A stretch of DNA of 13,725 bases. Source: Dehalococcoidia bacterium. Its GTDB lineage: Bacteria; Chloroflexota; Dehalococcoidia; SZUA-161. Below, piece after piece: positions 6,263 to 13,725 of this stretch. The position numbers were made by a program, and so were the translations under genes. The notes beneath the pieces were generated by a model. That model saw only the letters and a program-made list of their open reading frames with translations, did no database searches and was not told the origin of the DNA. Within the stretch, counting starts at the first letter, position 1. The number at the start of each line of letters is the position of its first letter. Location of the stretch: assembly GCA_014859215.1 (NCBI GenBank), contig JACUUS010000049.1, positions 1 to 13,725 of the forward strand, written 5' to 3'.

Positions 6263-8701
6263 ATGTCCTACGCTGAAGTCGCTGTTAACGTGCCGCTGGC
6301 GCAAACACGGACCTTCAGCTACGCTATTCCGCCTGATATAGTTGTCGGTGCTGGTCATGCAGTCTGGGTGCCTTTTGGCGCCAGAGTGGTCCAAGGAATC
6401 GTCCTCAACATAAGCAGCTATGCTCCCGTTGAGGACACCAGACCGGTAGCAAGCCTCATCGACCCGTCGCCATTGCTCTCATCCCACCAAATCGAACTCT
6501 GCCGCTGGATGGCGGAGCATTATCTTTGCTCGTATTTTGACGCCGCTGCCCTGATGCTGCCTCCCGGTTTCGAGCGGCGCCTGAACACTTTCATCGAGCC
6601 GGTCTCCGCGCCGGACGACGCCGCCGCTTCTCTTACCCCTGACCAGGCCCGGTTCCTCGCATCTATCCGGAAAAAGGGAAGGGTAGAGCTGCGCCGGCTG
6701 AGAAAGCTAGCTGGAGCAGGCAAGACAGACGCAATTGTAGCGCAGCTCCTGAACAGGGGCCTCGTGAAGAAGACGCATGAACTGGAACGTGTTCGAGTCT
6801 CCGCAAAAACTATTGCGCACGTCGCCCCGGCGGCAGACAGCGCTCAATTAATCAAAGCCATAGAGGTCCTTGAGAAAAGGGGAGCCGGGCGACAAGCGCG
6901 TTTACTTGACCTGCTACTGCGGGAAGGGCACCCGATGGCCCTGCCCGATATCAGGAAGGACCTTGCCATATCCTCGCGCGCCCTTCAGACCCTGGCAGGC
7001 CGGGGCCTCATCACTATAGAGGAGAAGACGGTACAAAGGGACCCTCTGGCGGATAGACCGTTCCCTCCGGCTTCCCCGCCCGTCCTCTTTGCAGACCAGG
7101 CAAGAGCATGGCTGGCAATCAGAGCCGAGATGGACCGCACAGGAACCTCGCCCGAATCACGCATATTCCTTCTTCACGGCGTCACCGGCAGCGGCAAGAC
7201 TGAGGTATATCTCAGAGCCCTGACACACGCAATATCACTGGGCAAGAAGGCGATCGTACTTGTGCCGGAGATCGCCCTGACAGCCCAGACCGTGAAAGTC
7301 CTGTCATCCCGCTTCCCTCGCAGGGTCGCCGTACTACACAGCGGCCTTTCCCTGGGAGAGCAGTTTGACGCCTGGCACCGTATCAAGAGCGGCGGCTGTG
7401 ACGTGGTGATAGGCTCCAGAGGAGCGTTATTCGCGCCCCAGCCTGACCTCGGGCTTATTGTCCTGGATGAGGAGCACGAGTGGACGTACAAGCAGCATGA
7501 CCAGTCTCCCCGTTACCATGCCCGCGATGTCGCCGTCAAACTAGCGAATTTGACTGGGTCGGTCCTCCTTCTGGGAAGCGCCACTCCGGACATGGTCAGT
7601 TTCCATCAAGCCCGGAAAGGAGAATACCGCCTGCTGAAGCTCTCGCAGCGCATATCTTCAGGCAGGGCATCCCTATTGCCCGTGGTAGAGATAGTTGACC
7701 TCCGGCGTGAACTCAAGGAAGGCAATCGCAGTGTCTTCAGCAGGTCGCTGTTAAGGTCGATTTCAAGCTCTCTCGACGCTGGAGAGCAGGTCATACTGTT
7801 CTTGAACCGCAGAGGAACGGCCACCTTCGTGCAGTGCCGTGATTGCGGACACGTCCTGAGCTGCCGCAGGTGCGACGTGTCCCTGACCTACCATTCAGCC
7901 GGGGATGATCTTGTCTGCCATCGCTGCAACCACAGGACACATATCCCCGAGTTATGCCCGGAATGCCGCAGCAAGCGGATCAAGTTCCTAGGCATGGGCA
8001 CGCAGAAGCTGGAGCAGGAGGTGGCGGCAGCCTTTCCTGGAGTAAGGACCCTCAGATGGGACCGGGATGCGACACGAGCGAAAGGAGCGCATGACCGGAC
8101 GATGGAACTCTTCCTGGCTCACGGGGCGGACATCCTGGTCGGAACGCAGATGATCGCCAAGGGACTGGACATGCCTCTTGTCACCCTGGTAGGTGTTATG
8201 AACGCCGACATCGGACTGTACCTGCCCGATTACCAGTCCAGCGAGCGGACGTTCCAGCTACTCGCGCAGGTGGCGGGAAGAGCCGGCAGGAGAGAAAACA
8301 GAGGCAGAGTGGTAATTCAAACGTATACACCGGGACACTATGCCATCACGGCCGCTGCGCAGCACGACTACCCGGCTTTCTACGAGAAAGAAATCACTTT
8401 TCGACAACAGCAGGGCGATCCCCCGTTCCGCCGGCTGGCCTCTCTCATATATGCTCATACCGGTGAGAGTCAATGCGGCAAAGAAGTAGAGAGGGTCTTC
8501 GAACTTCTGGGGCAGCGGCGGAATGAAAGGGGTCTTGCGGATACAGACCTCATCGGGCCGTGTCCAGCTTTTGCACGCAGGTTGCGAGGAAGATACCGCT
8601 GGCAAATAATAGTCCGCTCCCCGGAACCCCTTCAACTTCTTGCCGACCTCTCGCTACCTTCGGGCTGGTCCCTGGACATCGATCCGGTTAGCTTGCTCTG
8701 A
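6263..8701 (+). CDS. priA: Primosomal protein N' (replication restart helicase PriA)
   Basis: PriA recognises stalled or repaired forks and reloads the replisome. At 812 residues it is full length. An N-terminal 3'-DNA-end-binding domain (about 1-105, FSYAIPP, WVPFGARVVQGIVL) and a winged-helix region precede the superfamily 2 helicase core. The core shows Walker A GVTGSGKTE (306-314), the DEEH box (402-405), GSATPD, FLNRRGTA, VGTQMIAKGLD and QVAGRAGR. Eight zinc-binding cysteines are all present as four CxxC pairs: 525/528, 534/537, 552/555 and 565/568. The ATG is 1 nt after rplS with no separate Shine-Dalgarno beyond the L19 coding end. The def promoter starts immediately after its stop codon. 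Nothing suggests truncation. Confidence 0.97.
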   Translation: MSYAEVAVNVPLAQTRTFSYAIPPDIVVGAGHAVWVPFGARVVQGIVLNISSYAPVEDTRPVASLIDPSPLLSSHQIELCRWMAEHYLCSYFDAAALMLPPGFERRLNTFIEPVSAPDDAAASLTPDQARFLASIRKKGRVELRRLRKLAGAGKTDAIVAQLLNRGLVKKTHELERVRVSAKTIAHVAPAADSAQLIKAIEVLEKRGAGRQARLLDLLLREGHPMALPDIRKDLAISSRALQTLAGRGLITIEEKTVQRDPLADRPFPPASPPVLFADQARAWLAIRAEMDRTGTSPESRIFLLHGVTGSGKTEVYLRALTHAISLGKKAIVLVPEIALTAQTVKVLSSRFPRRVAVLHSGLSLGEQFDAWHRIKSGGCDVVIGSRGALFAPQPDLGLIVLDEEHEWTYKQHDQSPRYHARDVAVKLANLTGSVLLLGSATPDMVSFHQARKGEYRLLKLSQRISSGRASLLPVVEIVDLRRELKEGNRSVFSRSLLRSISSSLDAGEQVILFLNRRGTATFVQCRDCGHVLSCRRCDVSLTYHSAGDDLVCHRCNHRTHIPELCPECRSKRIKFLGMGTQKLEQEVAAAFPGVRTLRWDRDATRAKGAHDRTMELFLAHGADILVGTQMIAKGLDMPLVTLVGVMNADIGLYLPDYQSSERTFQLLAQVAGRAGRRENRGRVVIQTYTPGHYAITAAAQHDYPAFYEKEITFRQQQGDPPFRRLASLIYAHTGESQCGKEVERVFELLGQRRNERGLADTDLIGPCPAFARRLRGRYRWQIIVRSPEPLQLLADLSLPSGWSLDIDPVSLL

Positions 8702-8703
8702 GC

Positions 8704-8732
8704 TTTACACTGCCAGGCTAATGGAATATAAT
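8704..8732 (+). promoter_or_regulatory. Promoter of def-cca-secD-secF
   Basis: TTTACA (8704-8709), exactly 17 nt, then a perfect TATAAT (8727-8732). The -35 box begins 3 nt after the priA stop codon. Transcription should start near 8739, giving a leader of about 33 nt before def. There is no terminator between priA and def, so read-through from upstream is also likely. Confidence 0.8.
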
Positions 8733-8771
8733 CTATGAGATTCTCGAGTAGCTGAGCCAAGAGACCCGTAT

Positions 8772-9272
8772 ATGGCCCTCCTTCCTCTTGTTATGATGGA
8801 TAATCCGGTGCTCCACCGAAAGGCGAAGCGCGTCCGCAGTATCGACAGTTCCATACAGAAACTGATCGACGATATGATCGAGACTATGCACTATATCGGC
8901 GGGGCCGCGGGCCTCGCAGCGCCGCAGGTCGGCATTCCGCTGCAGGTTGTAGTCATCGAAATGCCGGGGGAAGAGCCTCTGGCGATCATCAATCCAGAGA
9001 TTGTGAAGTCTTCAGACGAGACTGAAGTCGTTGAGGGCTGCCTGAGCTTGCCTGGATACAGAGGGGATATAGTCCGGGCATCTAACGTCACCGTGAAGGG
9101 TCGGGACCGTCATGGCAAAGAGATCCGCATAAAAGCGGATGGTCTCAAAGCCCAGGCGCTGCAACATGAAATCGACCATGTAAACGGCGTGGTCTATATT
9201 GATCACCTGAAAAGCATGGACGACCTTTACAAGGTTGAGGACGAGGAAGAGGAAGAGGCCGGTGGTATTTAG
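8772..9272 (+). CDS. def: Peptide deformylase
   Basis: Def removes the formyl group from nascent N-formylmethionine and is a metalloprotease-like enzyme, usually with Fe2+. All three motifs are visible: motif 1 AAGLAAPQVG (45-54), where the usual first Gly is Ala; motif 2 EGCLSLPG (88-95), with metal ligand C90; and motif 3 QHEIDHVNG (131-139), with ligands H132 and H136 and catalytic E133. The length of 166 is normal. The C-terminus ends in an acidic run (DEEEEEAGGI). The start ATG has only a weak Shine-Dalgarno (GAGA, about 9 nt upstream). The common partner fmt (formyltransferase) does not follow; the CCA enzyme lies 66 nt downstream. Confidence 0.96.
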   Translation: MALLPLVMMDNPVLHRKAKRVRSIDSSIQKLIDDMIETMHYIGGAAGLAAPQVGIPLQVVVIEMPGEEPLAIINPEIVKSSDETEVVEGCLSLPGYRGDIVRASNVTVKGRDRHGKEIRIKADGLKAQALQHEIDHVNGVVYIDHLKSMDDLYKVEDEEEEEAGGI

Positions 9273-9338
9273 GCCGGCAGACCCCAGGCAGGCATCCTGT
9301 TCGGCCCCAGGGAAACCTCTCTTCCAGAGCATTTCCAT

Positions 9339-10847
9339 ATGACGAAAGTCACGAGAGATAGAGTGGCGTTTTCTGCTACGACCGATGCGATTGCCCTGCT
9401 GGAACAGTTGGTAAGCTTTTTCCGGCGGCGGAGTATCCCCTGCTATCTCGTCGGCGGATTCGTTCGAGACGGCCTCCTGGGTCGCCCCAGTGTCGATATC
9501 GATATCGCGTTAACAGGCAACATCAAAACCGTGGCTTCGGAAGCAGCCAGTCTTTTTCGAGGCAAAGTGGTGCCCCTCGACGAGGTACACCAAATCACCC
9601 GTGTAGTCCTCTACCATGCCGGCCGTCGCTGGCATGTCGATTTTTCCGCTTTGCGAGGCCGTATTGAGGAAGACCTCGGGCATCGTGATTTCACAATCGA
9701 TGCCATGGCCCTGGACCTGGTGGAGACTGAAGGCAACTGGTCTCATATACCGGTGATAGATCCCCTCGGCGGCGAGCACGACCTCCGCAAAAGACTCATT
9801 CGCGCGGTGAATGACCACGTTTTTCGTGACGATCCCGCGAGGCTGCTCCGGGGCGTCCGCCTGGCTTCTGTTCTGGATTTTCAACTGGAACCTCACACCG
9901 TGTCTCTCATGAAGCAAGCTCAGGCTCTGGTAACAACGGTGGCCGGGGAACGTTTGAAGGACGAAATCAGTCTTATCTTTGAGAGTTCGCGTGCCTACCA
10001 GGCTGTTCGCATGCTTGACCGCCTGGGGCTCCTCGACATCCTTTTCCCTGAGCTGGCGGAGGCAAAAGGCGTTGAACAACCGAAAGAGCATTACTGGAAC
10101 GTGTTCGACCACTCCCTCGAGACTGTCCTGGCCGTGGAGAAGATTATCGGCGCCCCGCCGGCAGAAGAGGATGATTCGATCCTGGAGCTTGTACCCCTGA
10201 CGGAAGCAGTCCGGGCCCACTTCTGCGAGCGGGTGGCCGGGATGAGCAGGTCGGGGCTTATCAAGCTCGCCGCACTCCTTCATGACGTTGCGAAGCCGTC
10301 CACGAAGACTACAGAAAGCACCGGCCGGATGCGCTTCTTCGGGCACGGCAAGGAAGGAGCGGAGACGACGTCACATATCCTGCGAAGGCTGCGATTCAGT
10401 AACCGTCAGATCAGGATGATAAGCACTATGATTGAACACCACCTTCGTCCGGGCTTCCTCTCCGCCGCCGACGTACCCTCACGGCGCGCGATTTACAGGT
10501 ACTTCCGCGACACGGAGGACGTCGGGATTGACATTCTCTACCTCAGTCTCGCCGACCACTTGGCCGCACGGGGACCGGCTCTGGACCTGGATGAATGGCG
10601 ACGGCACTGCGAGTTTACCGGATACGTGGTCTCGAAATGGTTCGAAGAAAGAACAACAGTTGTCCCACCCCGACTCATTGACGGACATGCAATAATAGAG
10701 AAGTTCGCGCTTGAGCCCGGTCCTGCAATCGGCGAATTACTGGAAATGGTCCGCGAGGCCCAGGCGGCAGGCGACATAAGAACCCCTGAGGAGGCTTTGG
10801 CCCTGGTAGCAGAGCATCTGGAGAAAGGTACGAGTGAACCGCGCTAA
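9339..10847 (+). CDS. tRNA nucleotidyltransferase / poly(A) polymerase family protein with HD domain (probable CCA- or A-adding enzyme)
   Basis: This class II nucleotidyltransferase most likely builds or repairs the 3' CCA end of tRNA. Seen in order: YLVGGFVRDGLLGRPSVDID (36-55) with catalytic Asp at 53 and 55; HRDFTIDAMALD (115-126); DDPARLLRGVRLAS (164-177), the ribose/neck motif; then the LGLLDILFPEL helix region. An HD phosphohydrolase-type domain follows, with LLHDVAKP (H315, D316) and FGHGKEG. The C-terminus has GPAIGELLEMVREAQAAGDI, typical of bacterial CCA/poly(A) polymerases. At 502 residues it is of the long, HD-containing type. Whether it adds CCA, only CC or A, or poly(A) cannot be told from sequence; a split CC-/A-adding pair is possible. 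Its last 14 nt overlap secD. The start has a weak ribosome-binding site. Confidence 0.9.
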   Translation: MTKVTRDRVAFSATTDAIALLEQLVSFFRRRSIPCYLVGGFVRDGLLGRPSVDIDIALTGNIKTVASEAASLFRGKVVPLDEVHQITRVVLYHAGRRWHVDFSALRGRIEEDLGHRDFTIDAMALDLVETEGNWSHIPVIDPLGGEHDLRKRLIRAVNDHVFRDDPARLLRGVRLASVLDFQLEPHTVSLMKQAQALVTTVAGERLKDEISLIFESSRAYQAVRMLDRLGLLDILFPELAEAKGVEQPKEHYWNVFDHSLETVLAVEKIIGAPPAEEDDSILELVPLTEAVRAHFCERVAGMSRSGLIKLAALLHDVAKPSTKTTESTGRMRFFGHGKEGAETTSHILRRLRFSNRQIRMISTMIEHHLRPGFLSAADVPSRRAIYRYFRDTEDVGIDILYLSLADHLAARGPALDLDEWRRHCEFTGYVVSKWFEERTTVVPPRLIDGHAIIEKFALEPGPAIGELLEMVREAQAAGDIRTPEEALALVAEHLEKGTSEPR

Positions 10848-12489
10848 CCTTGTAAGACTGGCCTTAATTGTAGTTATCACAGGCCTGGCCCTGGCAGCCG
10901 TACTGGTCCCAGAATATGAGTTCCTAGGGCGCCATAGAGGCGATGCCAACACTACCCTCGGCATGAGCCTTGGCCTTGATCTGGCTGGCGGCATTCATCT
11001 TGTTTACCAGGCGGACCTGTCAAGGATAGGAGACGAAGACCCCGCAAGAGCCATGGAAGGCGTGAGGGACATCCTGGTCAGCAGGGTCAACGCCTCTGGC
11101 CTGTCCGCCGCGGTTATCCAGATACAGGGCAAAGAGCGCATATCCATTCAACTGCCGGGCATCAGCGACATTGAGAGTGCAGTTGAACTCATCGGCTCCA
11201 CCGCTGAGCTTGAGTTCAGGGAGATTCTCCGCGATGCTTCCGGTCTGCCCGCTCAAGGCAATGTCGCATTCATACTTGGAAATGTCACCCTCACCGAGGA
11301 AGATGCCGAATCCCTTGCGGATGATCTTGGTGAGAGATTCGACAGCTTCAAAGAGATAAACGGTTTCTTTGGCGGAAGGAAGTACGCGCTGGTATTCAAG
11401 GATGATATAGCCAGAGCTGATGTCGAACGTGAGCTCGATGACCTTGGTTATGAAAGCGCCAGCCTCGTAACGGTCAACAAAGTGTCGTACTTTGATGCCG
11501 AGCCCGGCGAGAAGCAGGACCCGTACTTCTGGGTGCCCGCTCTCGGACTTGACGACAATAACAATATCACTGCCCTGACCGGAGGTTTCCTGAAGAGGAA
11601 CAGCCGGGTGGTTCTTGACCCGCGGACTAATCAGCCGCAGGTGGCATTTGAATTCGATGATGTAGGCGCCAGGTTATTCGGCCAGATAACGGGAAGACTG
11701 ATAAACAAGCCTCTCGGCATCTTTCTGGACGGCAAGCTGGTTTCCGATCCCATAGTGAGGTCAAAAATTGAGGATGCGGGCGTTATCGAGAATATTCCGC
11801 TGGACCGGGCCCGCAACATGGCCATCCTGCTCAACGCGGGCGCCCTGCCGGTCCCGCTTGGCCACTTCCTGCACGGCAACTTTGTATCCGGGCCTGCCGT
11901 TCAGGACGCGGTGGACCCGACTCTAGGCGCCGATTCCATCAGCAAGAGTGTGACAGCGGCCATGATCGGATTGGCGCTGGTCTTGCTCTTCATGGTCATC
12001 TTCTACAGGGTGCCGGGCGTTATCGCCGGCTGCGCCCTGATCGTATACGGGATACTGGTCCTGTCGGTATTCAAGGTCTGGCCTGTTACCCTTACGCTCG
12101 CCGGTATCGCGGCTTTCATTCTGTCCATAGGCATGGCGGTGGACGCAAATATCCTTATATTCGAGCGTCTTAAAGAAGAGCTTCGGGCGGGCAGAACGCT
12201 GGGAGCCGCGATAGAAGCAGGCTTCAACCGGGCCTGGAGTGCCATTCGCGACAGCAACATAACCACGCTCATCATTTGCGGCGTGCTCTACTGGATGGGA
12301 AGCAATTTCGCTGAACCCCGGGTTATGGGCTTCGCCCTGACCCTCGCAGTAGGCGTAGCCCTGAGCATGTTCACGGCTATATTTGTTACCAGGACCTTCC
12401 TGCGTCTCTATGTAAGCACCGAGTTCGCAAAACGGACCCAGCTTTTCGGGATACCGGGAACCCGCCAGGCTGGTCATTCTCTGGAGTAG
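10834..12489 (+). CDS. secD: Protein translocase subunit SecD
   Basis: SecD, with SecF, is an RND-type membrane protein that uses the proton gradient to complete SecYEG/SecA-driven export. The 551 residues show a first membrane helix (about 6-25), then LGLDLAGGIHLVYQ (46-59), a large extracytoplasmic P1 domain, and LDGKLVSDPIV (298-308) with ILLNAGALPVPL (331-342). About five more helices follow (from about 373), including GMAVDANILIFERLKEEL (433-450) with the proton-pathway Asp D437. Residues about 135-247 form an extra segment in the P1 head position; part of it (186-220) resembles a repeat in SecF. The GTG start has AAAGG 5 nt upstream and lies inside the end of the nucleotidyltransferase gene, a 14-nt overlap that implies coupling. 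secF follows 9 nt later. Confidence 0.96.
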   Translation: MNRANLVRLALIVVITGLALAAVLVPEYEFLGRHRGDANTTLGMSLGLDLAGGIHLVYQADLSRIGDEDPARAMEGVRDILVSRVNASGLSAAVIQIQGKERISIQLPGISDIESAVELIGSTAELEFREILRDASGLPAQGNVAFILGNVTLTEEDAESLADDLGERFDSFKEINGFFGGRKYALVFKDDIARADVERELDDLGYESASLVTVNKVSYFDAEPGEKQDPYFWVPALGLDDNNNITALTGGFLKRNSRVVLDPRTNQPQVAFEFDDVGARLFGQITGRLINKPLGIFLDGKLVSDPIVRSKIEDAGVIENIPLDRARNMAILLNAGALPVPLGHFLHGNFVSGPAVQDAVDPTLGADSISKSVTAAMIGLALVLLFMVIFYRVPGVIAGCALIVYGILVLSVFKVWPVTLTLAGIAAFILSIGMAVDANILIFERLKEELRAGRTLGAAIEAGFNRAWSAIRDSNITTLIICGVLYWMGSNFAEPRVMGFALTLAVGVALSMFTAIFVTRTFLRLYVSTEFAKRTQLFGIPGTRQAGHSLE

Positions 12490-12498
12490 CATCAGAAT

Positions 12499-13641
12499 AT
12501 GAACTTCGTAACGAAAAGAAAGTGGTTCTTCCTGGGATCCGGCATCGTCATCCTTTTCGGCATCATCGCGCTGATAGTGGGAGGCCTTAATCTCGGCCTC
12601 GACTTCAAGCCCGGGACGACCATGACCGTGGTCTTCAGCCAGCCCGTCGAGCAGGAGAGGCTGAGAAGTACATTCGCCGGAATGGGCTACACCGATGCAG
12701 TAATCCAGCACAGCCCTCAGCAGGCTTTCCTTGTGTCCGGGATTCCGGATGCTGAAAAAGCCGCGTTGGCTGAACAGCTTCAGGCCAGGTTCCACACCAC
12801 TGTGCGGATTGCCCGCTTCACCACGGATGGAATTCTAGCCGTTATCTTCGGACAGCCGGTGTCCAGGGCGGACCTCGACAGCCGCCTCGCGGAGCTGGAG
12901 TATGAGGGAGCCGGCACCGAGCAGGCGACTCTGGATATGTTCCTGGTGCGCATAGGCGAGAGATCGGAGGAGGACGAGGGGGCAGCAAGCACATCGAGCC
13001 AGGCCCTTCTGCGAGACACACTTGCGGCAGAATTCGGCCAGCTGGACTTTCTCAATTTTGACACGATTTCGCAGGAAATCACGTCCGAACGGGTCCTCAA
13101 CACGGGGTATGCCGTTGTGGTTGCCTCGGTCGCCATCCTTCTGTACGTAGCCTGGGCTTTTCGCAAGCTTGCGAAGTCCTTCCGCTTCGGCGTCGCAGCC
13201 ATTCTGGCCCTCATCCATGACGCGCTGATACTCTTCGCTGTCTTCGCCATCTTCAGGTTTGAGGTGAATGCTTTCTTTATAATCGCGGTACTCACCGTGA
13301 TCGGCTACGGGGTAAATAATACGGTTGTCATCTTTGACCGTATACGTGAGAACAGCAGCCGCGACCCCGCCCTCGGGCTCGAACGCATAGTGAACAAGAG
13401 CATTACTGAAAGCCTGATCCGCTCGGTGAATACCGCGTTGACCACTTTGACCGTCTTGCTTGCTCTCTATCTTTTCGGCGGTCAGACCATTCAGACCTTC
13501 GTCCTGGCACTGGTTATCGGAGTGGTGGCGAGCCTGTACAGCTCGCTGTTCATTGCCGGTCAGCTCGTGGTGTCCTGGGATAAAGGCGAGTTTTCACGAC
13601 TGTACAGATGGATCCCGATTGCCAGGCGCCAGCAAGCCTGA
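12499..13641 (+). CDS. secF: Protein translocase subunit SecF, long form with duplicated periplasmic domain
   Basis: SecF is the partner of SecD. Helix 1 (about 9-30) is followed by LNLGLDFKPGTTMTV, the SecF form of the RND signature, and at the C-terminal side by five helices. Those contain VIGYGVNNTVVIFDRIREN (267-285) and SLIRSVNTALTTL (305-317), with the conserved Arg308. Two features are odd. At 380 residues it is longer than the usual 290-320: residues 44-79 and 115-150 align without gaps (13 of 36 identical), so the extracytoplasmic domain appears duplicated. In addition, the near-invariant N-D of GYSxNDTVV reads N-N (Asn274, codon AAT). The ATG follows secD by 9 nt; GGAG lies 12 nt upstream, a little distant. 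Confidence 0.95.
   Translation: MNFVTKRKWFFLGSGIVILFGIIALIVGGLNLGLDFKPGTTMTVVFSQPVEQERLRSTFAGMGYTDAVIQHSPQQAFLVSGIPDAEKAALAEQLQARFHTTVRIARFTTDGILAVIFGQPVSRADLDSRLAELEYEGAGTEQATLDMFLVRIGERSEEDEGAASTSSQALLRDTLAAEFGQLDFLNFDTISQEITSERVLNTGYAVVVASVAILLYVAWAFRKLAKSFRFGVAAILALIHDALILFAVFAIFRFEVNAFFIIAVLTVIGYGVNNTVVIFDRIRENSSRDPALGLERIVNKSITESLIRSVNTALTTLTVLLALYLFGGQTIQTFVLALVIGVVASLYSSLFIAGQLVVSWDKGEFSRLYRWIPIARRQQA
12628..12948 (+). repeat. Degenerate protein-level tandem repeat within secF
   Basis: Codons 44-79 (12628-12735) and 115-150 (12841-12948) encode related 36-residue units offset by 71 residues. Both have the form V-x-F-x-Q-P-V, then L at position 12, Y at 21, A at 24 and F-L-V at 34-36. 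A hand count gives 13 identities with no gap. DNA identity is low, so the duplication is old. The pattern (strand, helix, strand) fits half of the ferredoxin-like fold of SecF P4; the fold is inferred. Confidence 0.6.
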
Positions 13642-13725
13642 ACGTACACTGCCCGCCAGGCAAAGGATTGTCCGAGCCTTCCGCGAAACGAGCTTCTTGG
13701 GTTGTGAAGATTTCGGGTGCAGTCT
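13642..13725. other. Downstream edge of window, no gene assigned
   Basis: No terminator hairpin with a T-tract follows secF here. A GTG at 13704 opens a frame (V-K-I-S-G-A-V) that runs off the window, but its ribosome-binding site is poor and seven codons are not enough to call a gene. Confidence 0.3.

Noticed and set aside
9510..10346. Minus-strand open frame (278 codons) opposite the nucleotidyltransferase gene
   Set aside because: It is fully contained antisense to a gene with intact catalytic motifs; the product is unlike any family I know and no promoter or ribosome-binding site supports it.
11923..12795. Long minus-strand open frame (290 codons) opposite secD/secF
   Set aside because: It lies antisense to two clearly conserved genes, its predicted product has no recognisable motif, and I see no ribosome-binding site; GC-rich codon bias of the real genes explains the openness.
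13704..13725. Possible GTG start of a next gene at the window end
   Set aside because: Only seven codons are visible and there is no convincing Shine-Dalgarno.

Overview
The window is a dense stretch of bacterial housekeeping chromosome, moderately GC-rich, with short intergenic gaps. It contains no mobile element, CRISPR array, rRNA or tRNA that I can see. The lineage is an inference: FtsZ follows RsmH directly with no murein-synthesis genes between them, FtsA is absent from the cluster, and FtsZ lacks a recognisable canonical C-terminal peptide. This points to a group with a reduced cell-wall gene set, and Chloroflexota (Dehalococcoidia-like) is my best guess at low confidence.

Layout. (1) 1-523: rpsT (ribosomal protein S20) on the minus strand, with its own promoter and an intrinsic terminator, diverges from lysA. 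The two sigma70-type promoters lie back to back, with 11 bp between their -35 boxes. (2) 524-1864: lysA, diaminopimelate decarboxylase, probably monocistronic. (3) 1923-4457, minus strand: a minimal dcw cluster mraZ-rsmH-ftsZ. Its promoter carries four perfectly 10-bp-spaced MraZ-box-like repeats that run to the mraZ start codon. A strong hairpin that swallows the lysA stop codon lies between the convergent ftsZ and lysA genes. (4) 4586-8701, plus strand: mogA-like - trmD - rplS - priA, tightly packed (gaps of 15, 23 and 1 nt). (5) 8772-13641: def - cca/pcnB-like nucleotidyltransferase with HD domain - secD - secF. A near-consensus promoter immediately after priA precedes def, and cca and secD overlap by 14 nt.

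Functionally the genes serve translation and its quality (S20, L19, TrmD, RsmH, peptide deformylase, CCA enzyme), replication restart (PriA), division (MraZ, FtsZ), protein export (SecD, SecF), lysine synthesis (LysA) and molybdenum cofactor synthesis (Mog). There is no clear novel system. The most unusual points are: SecF carries an apparent internal duplication of its extracytoplasmic domain, with a weaker echo in SecD; SecF has Asn where a near-invariant transmembrane Asp is expected; and the dcw cluster is reduced to three genes, with an atypical FtsZ tail.
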